Shown: positions 34,082-45,758 of the stretch, piece by piece
How positions within the stretch are numbered: position 1 is the first letter of the stretch
Layout: the number at the start of each line of letters is the position of its first letter
DNA from: Janibacter corallicola NBRC 107790
Lineage (GTDB): Bacteria > Actinomycetota > Actinomycetes > Actinomycetales > Dermatophilaceae
Length of the DNA stretch: 49,213 nt
Direction: 5' to 3'
NCBI RefSeq assembly: GCF_001570965.1
Contig: NZ_BCSR01000018.1
Location: 1 to 49,213, forward strand
The notes under the pieces: model-generated
Databases searched by the model: none
What the model was told of the DNA's origin: nothing
What the model saw: only the letters and a program-made list of their open reading frames with translations
Position numbers and translations under genes: made by a program

Positions 34082-35533
34082 GTGTCCTTCGACTTTCAGG
34101 TCGCCGACCTGGGCCTCGCCGAGGCCGGCCGTCACCAGATCCGCCTCGCCGAGCACGAGATGCCCGGCCTGATGAGCCTGCGCGAGGAGTACGCCGACTC
34201 CCAGCCGCTCGCGGGCGCCAAGATCGCCGGGTCGCTGCACATGACGGTCCAGACCGCCGTGCTCATCGAGACCCTCACCGCCCTCGGCGCGCAGGTGCGC
34301 TGGGCGAGCTGCAACATCTACTCCACCCAGGACGAGGCCGCCGCCGCTGTCGTCGTCGGGCCGAACGGCACGGCCGAGGACCCGCAGGGCGTGCCCGTCT
34401 TCGCGTGGAAGGGGGAGACGCTCGAGGAGTACTGGGCCTGCACCGACAAGATCCTCACCTGGGGCGACGACGAGGGGCCCAACATGATCCTCGACGACGG
34501 CGGTGACGCGACGATGCTCGTGCACCAGGGCGTCGAGTGGGAGAAGGCCGGCCAGGTGCCGCCGACCACCGAGGACGACTCCGAGGAGTTCAGCGTCTTC
34601 AAGGCCCGGGTGCGCACCACCATGGAGGCCGACCCGCACAAGTGGCGCACCGTCGCCGAGCGCATCAAGGGCGTCACCGAGGAGACGACCACCGGCGTGC
34701 ACCGGTTGTACCAGCTGGCCGAGTCCGGGGAACTGCTCTTCCCGGCGATCAACGTCAACGACTCGGTCACCAAGTCCAAGTTCGACAACAAGTACGGCAC
34801 CCGTCACTCCGTCATCGACGGGCTCAACCGCGCCACCGACGTCCTCATCGGCGGCAAGGTCGCGGTCGTCGCCGGCTACGGCGACGTCGGCAAGGGTGTC
34901 GCCAACGCCCTCGCCGGGCAGGGTGCCCGCGTCGTCATCACCGAGGTCGACCCGATCTGCGCGCTGCAGGCCGCGATGGAGGGTTTCGAGGTCACGACGA
35001 TGGACACGGCGGCGACCTACGGCGACATCTTCGTCACGACGACCGGCTGCTACGACGTCATCACGGCCGAGCACATGGCCTCGATGAAGAACAAGGCGAT
35101 CGTCTCCAACATCGGCCACTTCGACAACGAGATCGACATGGCCGGGCTGGCGCGTACCGAGGGCATCACGAAGACCGAGATCAAGCCGCAGGTCCACGAG
35201 TGGACGTATCCCGACGGCAGGTCGATCATCGTGCTGTCCGAGGGCCGGCTGATGAACCTCGGCAATGCGACCGGTCACCCGAGCTTCGTCATGAGCAACT
35301 CCTTCGCGAACCAGACGATCGCCCAGATCGAGCTCTTCGCCAAGGACGAGGAGTACGTGGACGAGGACGGCGACCCGACCGTGACCACCCTCCCGAAGCA
35401 CCTGGACGAGAAGGTCGCCCGGCTCCACCTCGAGGCCCTCGGCGTCGAGCTGACCGAGCTGACCAAGGGCCAGGCCGAGTACCTCGGCGTCGACGTGGCC
35501 GGTCCGTACAAGCCGGAGCACTACCGCTACTGA
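34082..35533 (+). CDS. ahcY: Adenosylhomocysteinase
   Basis: A 483-residue NAD-dependent enzyme that splits S-adenosylhomocysteine to adenosine and homocysteine, clearing the product of methylation. [54 protein letters not shown], the NAD fold [28 protein letters not shown], and the C-terminal [10 protein letters not shown] (Lys/Tyr reaching the partner NAD site) are intact. The insert of about 40 residues present in many bacterial enzymes is included. GTG at 34082 with AGGAG eight bases before it is well supported. A strong terminator follows. Confidence 0.97.
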   Translation: MSFDFQVADLGLAEAGRHQIRLAEHEMPGLMSLREEYADSQPLAGAKIAGSLHMTVQTAVLIETLTALGAQVRWASCNIYSTQDEAAAAVVVGPNGTAEDPQGVPVFAWKGETLEEYWACTDKILTWGDDEGPNMILDDGGDATMLVHQGVEWEKAGQVPPTTEDDSEEFSVFKARVRTTMEADPHKWRTVAERIKGVTEETTTGVHRLYQLAESGELLFPAINVNDSVTKSKFDNKYGTRHSVIDGLNRATDVLIGGKVAVVAGYGDVGKGVANALAGQGARVVITEVDPICALQAAMEGFEVTTMDTAATYGDIFVTTTGCYDVITAEHMASMKNKAIVSNIGHFDNEIDMAGLARTEGITKTEIKPQVHEWTYPDGRSIIVLSEGRLMNLGNATGHPSFVMSNSFANQTIAQIELFAKDEEYVDEDGDPTVTTLPKHLDEKVARLHLEALGVELTELTKGQAEYLGVDVAGPYKPEHYRY

Positions 35534-35541
35534 GCCGGCGT

Positions 35542-35570
35542 GGCGAAGGGGGCCGGCGGCCCCCTTCGCC
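35542..35570. terminator. Perfect 13-bp hairpin terminator after ahcY
   Basis: GGCGAAGGGGGCC, loop GGC, GGCCCCCTTCGCC. The stem is perfect and starts 8 bp after the ahcY stop. It is built from one copy of the overrepresented CGAAGGGGG word and its complement. The mtrA -10 box lies just downstream. Confidence 0.85.
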
Positions 35571-35574
35571 GTGT

Positions 35575-35580
35575 CAAACT
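35575..35580 (+). promoter_or_regulatory. Candidate -10 box for mtrA
   Basis: CAAACT directly after the terminator would give a leader of about 43 nt with an AAGGA Shine-Dalgarno before the GTG at 35631. Confidence 0.4.
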
Positions 35581-35630
35581 GTGCGGGACAACCGGCGCCC
35601 GGACCGGGCGGAACGAGGGAAGGACAACGC

Positions 35631-36308
35631 GTGAAGGGTCGCGTGCTCGTCGTCGACGACGATCAGGCACTGGCAGAGATGCTGGGGATCGTCCTGCGCA
35701 AGGAGGGACTCGACGTCGCCCACGTGGCCGACGGGGCCCGGGCGCTGGACGCCTTCCACGAGGCGAAGCCGGATCTCGTGCTGCTCGACGTCATGCTGCC
35801 CGGGATGGACGGCATCGAGATCTGCCGCCTCCTCCGGCAGGAGTCCGGCGTCCCCATCGTCATGCTCACCGCCCGCACCGACACGGTCGACGTCGTCGTC
35901 GGGCTGGAGTCCGGGGCCGATGACTACATCGTCAAGCCCTTCAAGCCCCAGGAGCTCATCGCACGGCTGCGGGCGCGACTGCGCCGGGGAGAGGAGCCGG
36001 AGCCGGAGCGCCTCACCATCGGCGACCTGACCATCGACGTCGCCGGCCACACCGTCAAGCGCGGCGACCGCGCCCTCGGCCTGACGCCGCTGGAGTTCGA
36101 CCTGCTCGTCGCACTCGCGCGCAAGCCGTGGCAGGTCTTCAGCCGCGAGGTGCTCCTGGAGCAGGTGTGGGGCTACCGGCACGCCGGTGACACCCGGCTG
36201 GTCAACGTGCACGTGCAGCGGCTGCGGAGCAAGATCGAGCACGACCCGGAGTACCCGAAGATCGTCGTGACGGTGCGTGGGGTCGGGTACAAGGCCGGAC
36301 AGGCCTGA
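35631..36308 (+). CDS. mtrA: Response regulator MtrA
   Basis: A 225-residue OmpR-family regulator, the conserved actinobacterial controller of cell-wall hydrolases, division and osmotic response. D9-D11 pocket, phosphorylated D53 (LVLLDVMLPGMDGIEICR), VPIVMLTARTDTVDVVVGLESGADDYIVKPFKPQELIARLRARLRR and the winged helix LTPLEFDLLVALARKPWQVFSREVLLEQVWGYRHAGDTRLVNVHVQRLRSKIE are almost word for word the M. tuberculosis protein. mtrB follows after 1 bp and lpqB overlaps mtrB, giving the classic three-gene operon. Confidence 0.97.
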   Translation: MKGRVLVVDDDQALAEMLGIVLRKEGLDVAHVADGARALDAFHEAKPDLVLLDVMLPGMDGIEICRLLRQESGVPIVMLTARTDTVDVVVGLESGADDYIVKPFKPQELIARLRARLRRGEEPEPERLTIGDLTIDVAGHTVKRGDRALGLTPLEFDLLVALARKPWQVFSREVLLEQVWGYRHAGDTRLVNVHVQRLRSKIEHDPEYPKIVVTVRGVGYKAGQA

Positions 36309-36309
36309 G

Positions 36310-37995
36310 GTGGGCGAGGCCGCCGGCTCGGGGGCCGCGCCCACCGCGCCGCCCGAGGAGGAGACCGAGGGCTTCTTCGCTCGCTGGGTGCGGCGCTTCG
36401 TCGACCTGTGGCGGCGCTCGCTGCAGTTCCGGGTCGTCGCCAGCACCCTGATGCTCGGGCTGACCGTCGTCTCGATCATCAGCTTCACGCTGTACCGCTC
36501 GATCGCCGACGGGCTCGTCGAGGACCGCATCGACCGCTCCCAGGTCGAGGCGCGCCAGCTGGCCGACGACGTCGAGAGCACCCTGGAGGACTCGACCGCC
36601 GAACCGGACGCCCTGCGTGGGACGGCGGCGGACGTGCTCAACCGCAGCCTCGGCACGCCCCAGGGAGGTGACTGGCGCTACGCCATCCTCGCCCGGAGTC
36701 TGAACAACAACCACAACGCGGCCAACGAGTTCCCCGCCGTGGCCACGAATGCGGAGACGATCAAGGAGATCCCGGGGCCGATGCGCGAGTCGGTGATGCG
36801 CGACCCGGATCACCAGCAGGTGACGACGATCGACTTCACCCGCCCCACCGAAGGGGCCGGTTCGGAGGCCGCGGACGCCGGGGAGTCCGTCCCTGCCGTG
36901 CTCGTCGGGTCCCAGATCGACATTCCCCGCGCCGGCAAGTACGACCTGTACGTCATCTACCCGATGGACCAGGAGGAACGCACCCTCTCGATCATCTCCC
37001 GCTCGCTCATGCTCGGTGCCGCCTTCCTCATCGTGCTCGTCTCGGGGATCGCCTACATCGTCACGAGCACCGTCGTGACCCCGGTGCGCCGCGCGGCCTC
37101 GGCCGCCGAGCGACTCGCCGCGGGGCACCTCAACGAACGCATGTCGGCCCGCGGTCACGACGACCTCGCCCTGCTGGGCAAGTCCTTCAACGACATGGCC
37201 GACAACCTGCAGACCCAGATCCGCCAGCTCGAGGGGCTCTCCAGGGTCCAGCAGCGCTTCGTCTCCGACGTCTCCCACGAGCTGCGCACGCCACTCACCA
37301 CGATCCGGATGGCGGCCGACGTGCTGCACGCGTCGAAGGACGAGCTGGACCCGGTCACCCGACGTTCCGCGGAGCTGTTGCACGACGAGCTGGATCGGTT
37401 CGAGGAGCTGCTCGCCGACCTGCTGGAGATCTCCCGCTACGACGCCGGGGCGGCGCTGCTCGAGCAGGGCCCCGTCGACGTCCACTCGATCATCGACCGC
37501 GTCGTCGAGTCCGCGCAGTCCATCGCCGATGCCCGTGCCTGCGACGTCGTCGTCCACCGCGATCCCTCGCTGGACACCGAGGCCGAGATCGATGCCCGGC
37601 GGATCGAGCGGATCCTGCGCAACCTCGTCTTCAACGCCATCGAGCACAGCGAAGGCGAACCCGTGGACATCCTCGTCGGCGCCGACGAGGACGCGGTCGC
37701 CGTCGTCGTCGAGGACCACGGTGTCGGGTTGAAGGCCGGTGAGGCCTCCCTGGTCTTCAACCGGTTCTGGCGCTCGGACCCCGCGAGGACCCGCACCACC
37801 GGCGGCTCCGGCCTCGGCCTGGCCATCGCCCTGGAGGACGCCCGGCTGCACCAGGGCTGGCTGCAGGCCTGGGGACAGCCGGGCGAGGGATCCCGCTTCC
37901 GCCTCACCGTGCCGCGCGTCGCGGGTGGAACCCTGACGAGCTCGCCGCTCCCACTCGCTCCCGGGGAGGACACGTCCGTGGAGCAGCAGCAGTGA
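36310..37995 (+). CDS. mtrB: Sensor histidine kinase MtrB
   Basis: A 561-residue kinase. TM1 is about 42-64 and TM2 about 232-254, with an extracytoplasmic domain of about 165 residues between. Next are a HAMP domain (VVTPVRRAASAAERLAAGHLNERMSARGHDDLALLGKSFNDMADNL), phospho-acceptor H323 (RFVSDVSHELRTPLTTIRMAADVL), N box (ILRNLVFNAIEHSEG) and G boxes (VEDHGVGL, TGGSGLGLAIALEDARLHQGWL). It phosphorylates MtrA. The GTG at 36310 follows the mtrA stop after one base. The signal is thought to be linked to septal wall synthesis and LpqB. Confidence 0.96.
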   Translation: MGEAAGSGAAPTAPPEEETEGFFARWVRRFVDLWRRSLQFRVVASTLMLGLTVVSIISFTLYRSIADGLVEDRIDRSQVEARQLADDVESTLEDSTAEPDALRGTAADVLNRSLGTPQGGDWRYAILARSLNNNHNAANEFPAVATNAETIKEIPGPMRESVMRDPDHQQVTTIDFTRPTEGAGSEAADAGESVPAVLVGSQIDIPRAGKYDLYVIYPMDQEERTLSIISRSLMLGAAFLIVLVSGIAYIVTSTVVTPVRRAASAAERLAAGHLNERMSARGHDDLALLGKSFNDMADNLQTQIRQLEGLSRVQQRFVSDVSHELRTPLTTIRMAADVLHASKDELDPVTRRSAELLHDELDRFEELLADLLEISRYDAGAALLEQGPVDVHSIIDRVVESAQSIADARACDVVVHRDPSLDTEAEIDARRIERILRNLVFNAIEHSEGEPVDILVGADEDAVAVVVEDHGVGLKAGEASLVFNRFWRSDPARTRTTGGSGLGLAIALEDARLHQGWLQAWGQPGEGSRFRLTVPRVAGGTLTSSPLPLAPGEDTSVEQQQ

Positions 37996-39821
37996 CCCAC
38001 CCGCACGGGATGCCCCGACGGACGGCACTGGGCGTGCTCGTCACCGGTGCGCTGGCCGCGTGCGGGCTCAGCCCGGACCACACCATCCGCTCCGGCCTGG
38101 ACGTCAACGCCCCCGTCGACAACCGCCTCGACGTGGTGCCCGTGCCGCCCCGGAGCGGCGACGGGCCGGAGGCGATCATCCGTGGCTTCCTCGAGGCGGG
38201 GGAGGCGAGCGGCTCCGGTCTCGACGTGGCCCGCCAGTACCTCACCCGGGAGTGCGCCGAGGGCTGGAACCCCGACATCAACGAGACGATCGTCCACCCC
38301 TCCGAGCGGGAGTCGATCTCCATCACGGAGGCGAAGGGGAAGGAGGGCTCCTACGAGGTGACGGTGCCGGTCGTCGCCCGGATCGACCAGGACGCGCGCT
38401 ACCTCGTGGCCGAGAGCACGGACTCGGCGGCCTTCGAGTTCGGCCTGACGAAGGTGGACGGCGAGTGGCGCATCGACCGGATGCAGACCTCCTTCGGCCG
38501 GGTGCTCTCCACCCGTTCCACGGGGCGGGTCTACCGGCAGTACCACGTGCACTACCCGGCCAACGCCTCCAACGTGCTCGTCCCGGACCAGCGCTGGGTC
38601 ATGGAGGGCCAGCAGGCCACCCGGCTCGCCCAGGTCCAGCTCGGTGGTGTGCCCGACTACCTCGACAAGGCGGTCGCGCCGAGCACCGGCGCGGAGCTGG
38701 CCCTGGAGTCGGTCCCCGTCATGGAGGGCGTCGCCCGGGTCGACCTGCGCGCCGCCAGCGTCCCCAGCGAGTCCAACGAGCGGGAGCGGTTGGTCGCCCA
38801 GCTGGTCGCGACCCTGATGCAGGTCCCGGACGTCTCGGAGGTGGCCCTCACCCTCGACGGCGCGCCCCTCAGCCTGCCCGGCCTCGATGGTCCGTTGACC
38901 TCGCCGGAGCAGCTGGACTACGTCAGCCCGACCGGCCTGCAGGACCCCCTCGTCCTCGGCCGCACGAAGGGTCGCCTCGTCAAGGTCTCGGAGACGTTGG
39001 CGGCCCTGACCAAGCGGGAGCTGCGCTCGGCCAGGACCCGCTTCCGGGTGGCGAAGAAGTGGTCCCGCCTCGCCCTTCGCTCCGACGGCAGCGAGGCCGC
39101 CGGGGTCACGGACAAGGGATTCGAGCTCGTGCGGTGGCGCTCCTCCTCGAAGGACGAGCCGATCGTCGTCCCCGCCTTCGCCGCGAACCTCACCCGCCCC
39201 TGCTACGACAACGGCAGCGTGCTCTGGGTCGGCGGCGTCGGGCTGGGCAGCGAGGTCGGCCACCGCCTCTTCCACATCAACACCCGCGCCGACCTCGACG
39301 ACGTCGAGGGCTCCGGCCCTCGTTACGTCCCGACGCCGTGGCTGGAGGCGAACTATGTCGTCGCCGCGGTGGTCTCCGCGGACGGCAGCCGGATCGCGGT
39401 GATCTCCGAGGTCTACCCCGGGCAGGGGAGCGACCTGTGGGTCAGCGGCATCGTGCGGGAGTCCAACGGCCTGCCTGAGGGCACCTCGCCGGATGCGGTG
39501 CAGGCGGGTGCCGACCTCATCGAGATGCTCGACGTGGTGTGGGTCGAACCGACGACGCTGGCCGTGATCGGCCGCCACGACAAGCAGGAGCACATGAGCC
39601 CCTATCTCGTCGGGGTCAACGGCGAGGTGACGGCACTGAGCTGGCCACCGCTCGGCGCCGCCCGGAAGAAGAAGGACTCCGAGCCGGTGGCGGTGACCAC
39701 GACCGACGGTGCGGACGCCATCATCGTCACCTCGGCCGACGGCCGGCTCTGGCAGCGGCTCGGGGACACCGGGTGGACGGAGATCGAGCTCATCTCCGAC
39801 GTCGTGACCGCAGGGGTCTGA
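37992..39821 (+). CDS. lpqB: Lipoprotein LpqB
   Basis: A 609-residue lipoprotein that interacts with the MtrB sensor domain in mycobacteria. Lipobox LAAC with C24, then GLSPDHTIRSGLDVNAP, a GerMN-like region (about 40-300: DGPEAIIRGFLEAGE, VARQYLTREC, VHYPANASNVLVPDQRWV) and a C-terminal beta-propeller-like part (ALRSDGSEAAGV, VLWVGGVGLG, VVSADGSRIAVISE, LDVVWVEPTTLAVIG). The GTG at 37992 overlaps the mtrB TGA as GTGA. The length is usual for the family. Confidence 0.95.
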   Translation: MTHPHGMPRRTALGVLVTGALAACGLSPDHTIRSGLDVNAPVDNRLDVVPVPPRSGDGPEAIIRGFLEAGEASGSGLDVARQYLTRECAEGWNPDINETIVHPSERESISITEAKGKEGSYEVTVPVVARIDQDARYLVAESTDSAAFEFGLTKVDGEWRIDRMQTSFGRVLSTRSTGRVYRQYHVHYPANASNVLVPDQRWVMEGQQATRLAQVQLGGVPDYLDKAVAPSTGAELALESVPVMEGVARVDLRAASVPSESNERERLVAQLVATLMQVPDVSEVALTLDGAPLSLPGLDGPLTSPEQLDYVSPTGLQDPLVLGRTKGRLVKVSETLAALTKRELRSARTRFRVAKKWSRLALRSDGSEAAGVTDKGFELVRWRSSSKDEPIVVPAFAANLTRPCYDNGSVLWVGGVGLGSEVGHRLFHINTRADLDDVEGSGPRYVPTPWLEANYVVAAVVSADGSRIAVISEVYPGQGSDLWVSGIVRESNGLPEGTSPDAVQAGADLIEMLDVVWVEPTTLAVIGRHDKQEHMSPYLVGVNGEVTALSWPPLGAARKKKDSEPVAVTTTDGADAIIVTSADGRLWQRLGDTGWTEIELISDVVTAGV

Positions 39822-39898
39822 GCGTCCACAACCCCTCCCGGTGGGAGGGCGTCGTCCACCGGCGCGTCACGGCCGGCGGCCCCGACCGGTCTCCCGGA

Positions 39899-39904
39899 CA
39901 GGCT
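39899..39904 (+). promoter_or_regulatory. -10 box, leaderless comF
   Basis: CAGGCT, six bases, ATG at 39911. Confidence 0.5.
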
Positions 39905-39910
39905 GGTGGC

Positions 39911-40657
39911 ATGCGCCCTCTCCTCGGAGCCCTCGCCGCCGGACTGGACCTCGTGCTGCCCCGCAGCTGTGCCGGGTGCGACCGGCCCGGTGCCGTCATC
40001 TGTCCCGGCTGCCGGGTCGAGCTGGCTCGACTCGCCCTGCCCGACGAGGGGCTCCTCGCGCCGCATCCCGTCCCGGCGGCCTGGCCCGGCTGCACCGGGG
40101 TGCTCCGGTACGAAGGGGTCGCGGCCCGCCTGGCGACGGAGGTCAAGGACGGTGGCCGCCACGACCTCGTGCCTCCCCTGGGGAGGCTGCTGGCCGAGGC
40201 GCTGCGGCGGGCGCTGCGCGGGCGGTCCCCGCCCCGCGGCGGGCCCGTCCGTCTCGTGCCGGTGCCCTCGGCTCCGGCAGCCGTGCGCTCCAGGGGAGAG
40301 GCGCCGATGCTGGTGCTCACCCGGGTGGCGGCGCGGCGCCTGCCCGGCCGTGTCGACGTCGTGCCGGCCCTGCGGGTGGTCCGGCGCACTCGGGACCAGG
40401 CGGGCCTGACGCGGGAGGAGCGCCTCGCCAACCTCCACGGGGCCATGCACGTGGGGCGTCCGGCCGCCGTGAGGGGGCGCTCGTGCCTGCTCGTGGACGA
40501 CGTGCTCACCTCCGGTGCGACCCTGACCGAGGGGCGCCGTGCCCTTCTCGACGCGGGCGCGGAGCGGGTCGACCTGGCGGTCCTGATGGTCACCCCCAGC
40601 CGGTACCGGTGGGGTGGGCAGGGCTCTTCCCTACCGTTCCTCGCCGTCTCGGACTAA
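39911..40657 (+). CDS. ComF family phosphoribosyltransferase-like protein
   Basis: A 248-residue ComF homologue: an N-terminal zinc finger with CAGC and CPGC pairs, a hydrophobic helical region, and a type I phosphoribosyltransferase fold with the PRPP loop SCLLVDDVLTSGATLTEGRRALLDAGA. LVPVPSAPAAVRSRGEAPMLVL and TRDQAGLTREERLANLHGAM are typical of the family. In competent bacteria ComF assists DNA uptake; elsewhere the role is unclear. Its TAA stop (40655-40657) is also the first part of the next promoter's -10 hexamer. Confidence 0.9.
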   Translation: MRPLLGALAAGLDLVLPRSCAGCDRPGAVICPGCRVELARLALPDEGLLAPHPVPAAWPGCTGVLRYEGVAARLATEVKDGGRHDLVPPLGRLLAEALRRALRGRSPPRGGPVRLVPVPSAPAAVRSRGEAPMLVLTRVAARRLPGRVDVVPALRVVRRTRDQAGLTREERLANLHGAMHVGRPAAVRGRSCLLVDDVLTSGATLTEGRRALLDAGAERVDLAVLMVTPSRYRWGGQGSSLPFLAVSD

Positions 40658-40660
40658 CGT
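40655..40660 (+). promoter_or_regulatory. -10 box overlapping the comF stop codon, for the hpf leader
   Basis: TAACGT contains the comF TAA and lies exactly six bases before an ATG at 40667, which opens a 35-codon ORF upstream of hpf. Confidence 0.5.
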
Positions 40661-40666
40661 GTCGTC

Positions 40667-40774
40667 ATGGGTCCCCGGATCGGCCGCCGAGGGTGGCGCG
40701 GATCAGGGGTCGACTGCGTCTCTCGGGCACGAGGGGTGGTGGTGCGGGCGCCGAGAGGTCCTCGCCAGGCGTAA
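40667..40774 (+). CDS. Putative 35-residue leader peptide upstream of hpf
   Basis: Starts at the ATG six bases after TAACGT and runs to TAA 40772-40774, 32 bp before the hpf GTG. The peptide (opening MGPRIGRRGWRGSGV) is very Arg/Gly-rich, with ten arginines in 35 residues. A GTCCTC near its end (40758-40763) is complementary to GAGGAC at 40798-40803, which overlaps the hpf Shine-Dalgarno. It may be a translated attenuator. Alternatively the region is simply a 140-nt untranslated leader with a chance ORF. Confidence 0.35.
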   Translation: MGPRIGRRGWRGSGVDCVSRARGVVVRAPRGPRQA

Positions 40775-40806
40775 CTCCGTCTCACCCGATGTCCCAGGAG
40801 GACTCC

Positions 40807-41490
40807 GTGGAAATTGCCATCACCGGACGCAACGTCAACGTCTCTGATCGACTGCGGGACTACCTCGACGAGAAGCTCGCGAAGGTGCCCCAGCTCGAAC
40901 CGCGCGTCCAGCGCATCGAGGTCATGGTGAGTCACGAGCCCAACCCCCGTCAGGCCAAGGCCAGCGAACGAGTCGAGATCACCCTCCGGTCGAAGGGACC
41001 GGTGGTGCGGGCCGAGGCCAAGCACGACGACCGGCAGGCGGCCGTCGACCTCGCGGTCGACAAGCTCCTCGAGCGCCTCCGCCGGGCCCACGACAAGCGC
41101 AACGTCCGTCGAGGCCGTCGTCGCACCTCGGTGGCCGACGCCACCGCCAACCTCACGGAGCCGCTGCGGCCGCAGACCGAGGAGGTCGAGGAGCCGAGGA
41201 CCGACGAGGCGCCCGACCACTTCGGCACTGTCGGTGACTCGCCGATCGAGGTCCGGGAGAAGGTGCACGCATCGCGCCCGATGACGCTCGCCGAGGCGGT
41301 TCGCCGCATGGAGCTCGTCGGGCACGACTTCTTCCTCTTCCACGACTCGGAGCACGACCGCCCGAGCGTGGTCTACCGGCGGCGGGGCTGGTCCTACGGC
41401 GTGATCCACCTCGACGTCACGGACGGGATCATCCCCAACGGCAGCGACACCCACGAGATCAGGGAGGCCGAGGCGGGCGCCCGCGTCTGA
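40807..41490 (+). CDS. hpf: Long ribosome hibernation-promoting factor
   Basis: A 227-residue long-form HPF. The N-terminal S30AE domain (VEIAITGRNVNVSDRLRDYLDEKLAKVPQLEPRVQRIEVMVSHEPNPRQAKASERVEITL) binds the 30S decoding region. A charged linker (about 105-150) leads to the C-terminal dimerisation domain (SRPMTLAEAVRRMELVGHDFFLFHDSEHDRPSVVYRRRGWSYGVIHLD) that pairs ribosomes into 100S particles. The GTG at 40807 is preferred because AGGAGG ends five bases before it; an in-frame ATG six codons upstream would place the Shine-Dalgarno inside the gene. Confidence 0.95.
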   Translation: MEIAITGRNVNVSDRLRDYLDEKLAKVPQLEPRVQRIEVMVSHEPNPRQAKASERVEITLRSKGPVVRAEAKHDDRQAAVDLAVDKLLERLRRAHDKRNVRRGRRRTSVADATANLTEPLRPQTEEVEEPRTDEAPDHFGTVGDSPIEVREKVHASRPMTLAEAVRRMELVGHDFFLFHDSEHDRPSVVYRRRGWSYGVIHLDVTDGIIPNGSDTHEIREAEAGARV

Positions 41491-41517
41491 GACCGGGCGA
41501 CGGTCGGCGGGGGAGGG

Positions 41518-41523
41518 CAGGCT
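41518..41523 (+). promoter_or_regulatory. -10 box, leaderless YcaQ-family gene
   Basis: CAGGCT, six bases, GTG at 41530. Confidence 0.5.
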
Positions 41524-41529
41524 GGTCCG

Positions 41530-42723
41530 GTGACCCGTTCGCTCTCCTCCGCCGCCGCCCGCCGTATCGCGATCGCCGCGCAGGGGCTGGCCCGGGCCCG
41601 CCCCGAGCACGTCCCGACGACCCGCGACCTGCAGCGGGTGGTCGACACGGTGGGGTTGGTGCAGATCGACAGCGTCAACGTCCTCACCCGTAGCCACTAC
41701 CTGCCCTTCTTCTCCCGGCTCGGCAGGTACGACACCGGGTTGCTGGACCGGATGCGCGACCGCGGCCCGCGGCGACTGGTCGAGTACTGGGCGCACGAGG
41801 CGAGCCTGATGCCCCCTTCGACCTGGCCGCTGATGGACCACCCGCGGATGCAGCGGGCGCGGGACGGTTCCTGGGGCGGGATGCAGCGGATCGCCCGCGA
41901 CCACCCCGACCTCGTCGCGGCGGTGCGCGCCGAGGTCATCTCGGGCCGGCCCCGGACGGCCCGGGAGATCGAGGCCGCGCTCGGTCACGAGCGGTCCACG
42001 TCCCTCGAGGACTGGGGCTGGAACTGGTCGGAGGTCAAGCACGCCCTCGAGCACCTCTTCTGGGCCGGCGAGATCTCCTCGGCGGGGCGGACCGCGCAGT
42101 TCGAGCGCCGGTACGCCGGCCTGGCCAGGGTGGTGGCGAAGGGGGACGCCGCCCCGTGGTTGGACCCTTCCCGACGGCTGCCGGCGCAGGAGGCCTATGA
42201 GCAGCTCGTACGGATCGGCGCCCGGGCCCACGGGGTGGCCACCGAGGCGGACCTGGCCGACTACTTCCGGCTGGAACGGCGGCACGTGCGGCCCGCCATC
42301 GCGAGCCTCGTCGGGGCCGGCGAGCTCGAGGAGGTGGCGGTCGAGGGCTCGAACCGGACCTGGTACCTGCACGAGCGGGCCCGGCGGCCCCGGTCCGTGG
42401 CGGCGCGGGCCCTGCTCTCCCCCTTCGACAGCCTGGTGTGGCACCGGCCGCGGATCGAGGCGCTCTTCGACTTCCACTACCGGCTGGAGATCTACACCCC
42501 GGCCCACAAGCGGGTCCACGGTTACTACGTGCTGCCCTTCCTGCTGGGGGAACGGCTCGTCGGCCGGGTCGACCTCAAGGCCGACCGCGCTGCCGGGGTG
42601 CTGCGCGCCCGGCGGACGACGTGGGAGCGGGGCCGCGGCGGTGCCGAGGACCGGCGTGAGCTCGCGGCGGAGCTGGAGCTCATGGCCGGTTGGCTCGGGC
42701 TCACCGACGTGGCTTCCGGCTGA
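41530..42723 (+). CDS. YcaQ/AlkZ-family DNA glycosylase (winged-helix)
   Basis: A 397-residue HTH_42 protein. The catalytic motif is Q45-I46-D47 in GLVQIDSVNVLTRSHYLPFFSRLG, the QxD form of E. coli YcaQ, which unhooks interstrand cross-links and removes bulky N7 adducts. ARALLSPFDSLVWHRPRIEALFDFHYRLEIYTPAHKRVHGYYVLPFLLGERLVGRVDLKADR is the conserved C-terminal beta region. Winged-helix segments lie between about 140 and 270. No natural-product cluster is adjacent, so a housekeeping repair role is more likely than self-resistance. Confidence 0.88.
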   Translation: MTRSLSSAAARRIAIAAQGLARARPEHVPTTRDLQRVVDTVGLVQIDSVNVLTRSHYLPFFSRLGRYDTGLLDRMRDRGPRRLVEYWAHEASLMPPSTWPLMDHPRMQRARDGSWGGMQRIARDHPDLVAAVRAEVISGRPRTAREIEAALGHERSTSLEDWGWNWSEVKHALEHLFWAGEISSAGRTAQFERRYAGLARVVAKGDAAPWLDPSRRLPAQEAYEQLVRIGARAHGVATEADLADYFRLERRHVRPAIASLVGAGELEEVAVEGSNRTWYLHERARRPRSVAARALLSPFDSLVWHRPRIEALFDFHYRLEIYTPAHKRVHGYYVLPFLLGERLVGRVDLKADRAAGVLRARRTTWERGRGGAEDRRELAAELELMAGWLGLTDVASG

Positions 42724-42738
42724 CCCGCGCGGCCCGAC

Positions 42739-42767
42739 GTGACCGGGAAACCTCGTGGTGACCGGGA
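42739..42767. repeat. Direct repeat GTGACCGGGA, two copies 19 bp apart
   Basis: Copies at 42739-42748 and 42758-42767 lie in the 230-bp gap between the YcaQ-family gene and secA. An inverted GGTCAC occurs further on, before the secA -10 box. A regulator site is possible but no known consensus was recognised. Confidence 0.4.
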
Positions 42768-42880
42768 TCCCTGCCGATGGCCGGGACGATTCGCGGTCAG
42801 GTCACCGCTGGGGAACGCTGGCGGACCCGGCATCGTTCATCCGCCCAGAGCGCAGGTCGAAGGGGAGGCCCACAAGCGAT

Positions 42881-42886
42881 TAGCCT
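42881..42886 (+). promoter_or_regulatory. Candidate -10 box for secA
   Basis: TAGCCT gives a leader of about 60 nt. The leader holds a hairpin at 42902-42924 (GGGCCCGGCA, TCG, TGCCGTGCCC, one mismatch) and AGGAG at 42939-42943 before the GTG. Confidence 0.55.
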
Positions 42887-42953
42887 GTGGGGGGTCTCCG
42901 CGGGCCCGGCATCGTGCCGTGCCCGGGTCGTACACGTCAGGAGTTGTCGGTTC

Positions 42954-45740
<2,787 letters not shown>

Positions 45741-45758
45741 GGCCACCGGCCGGGACCC

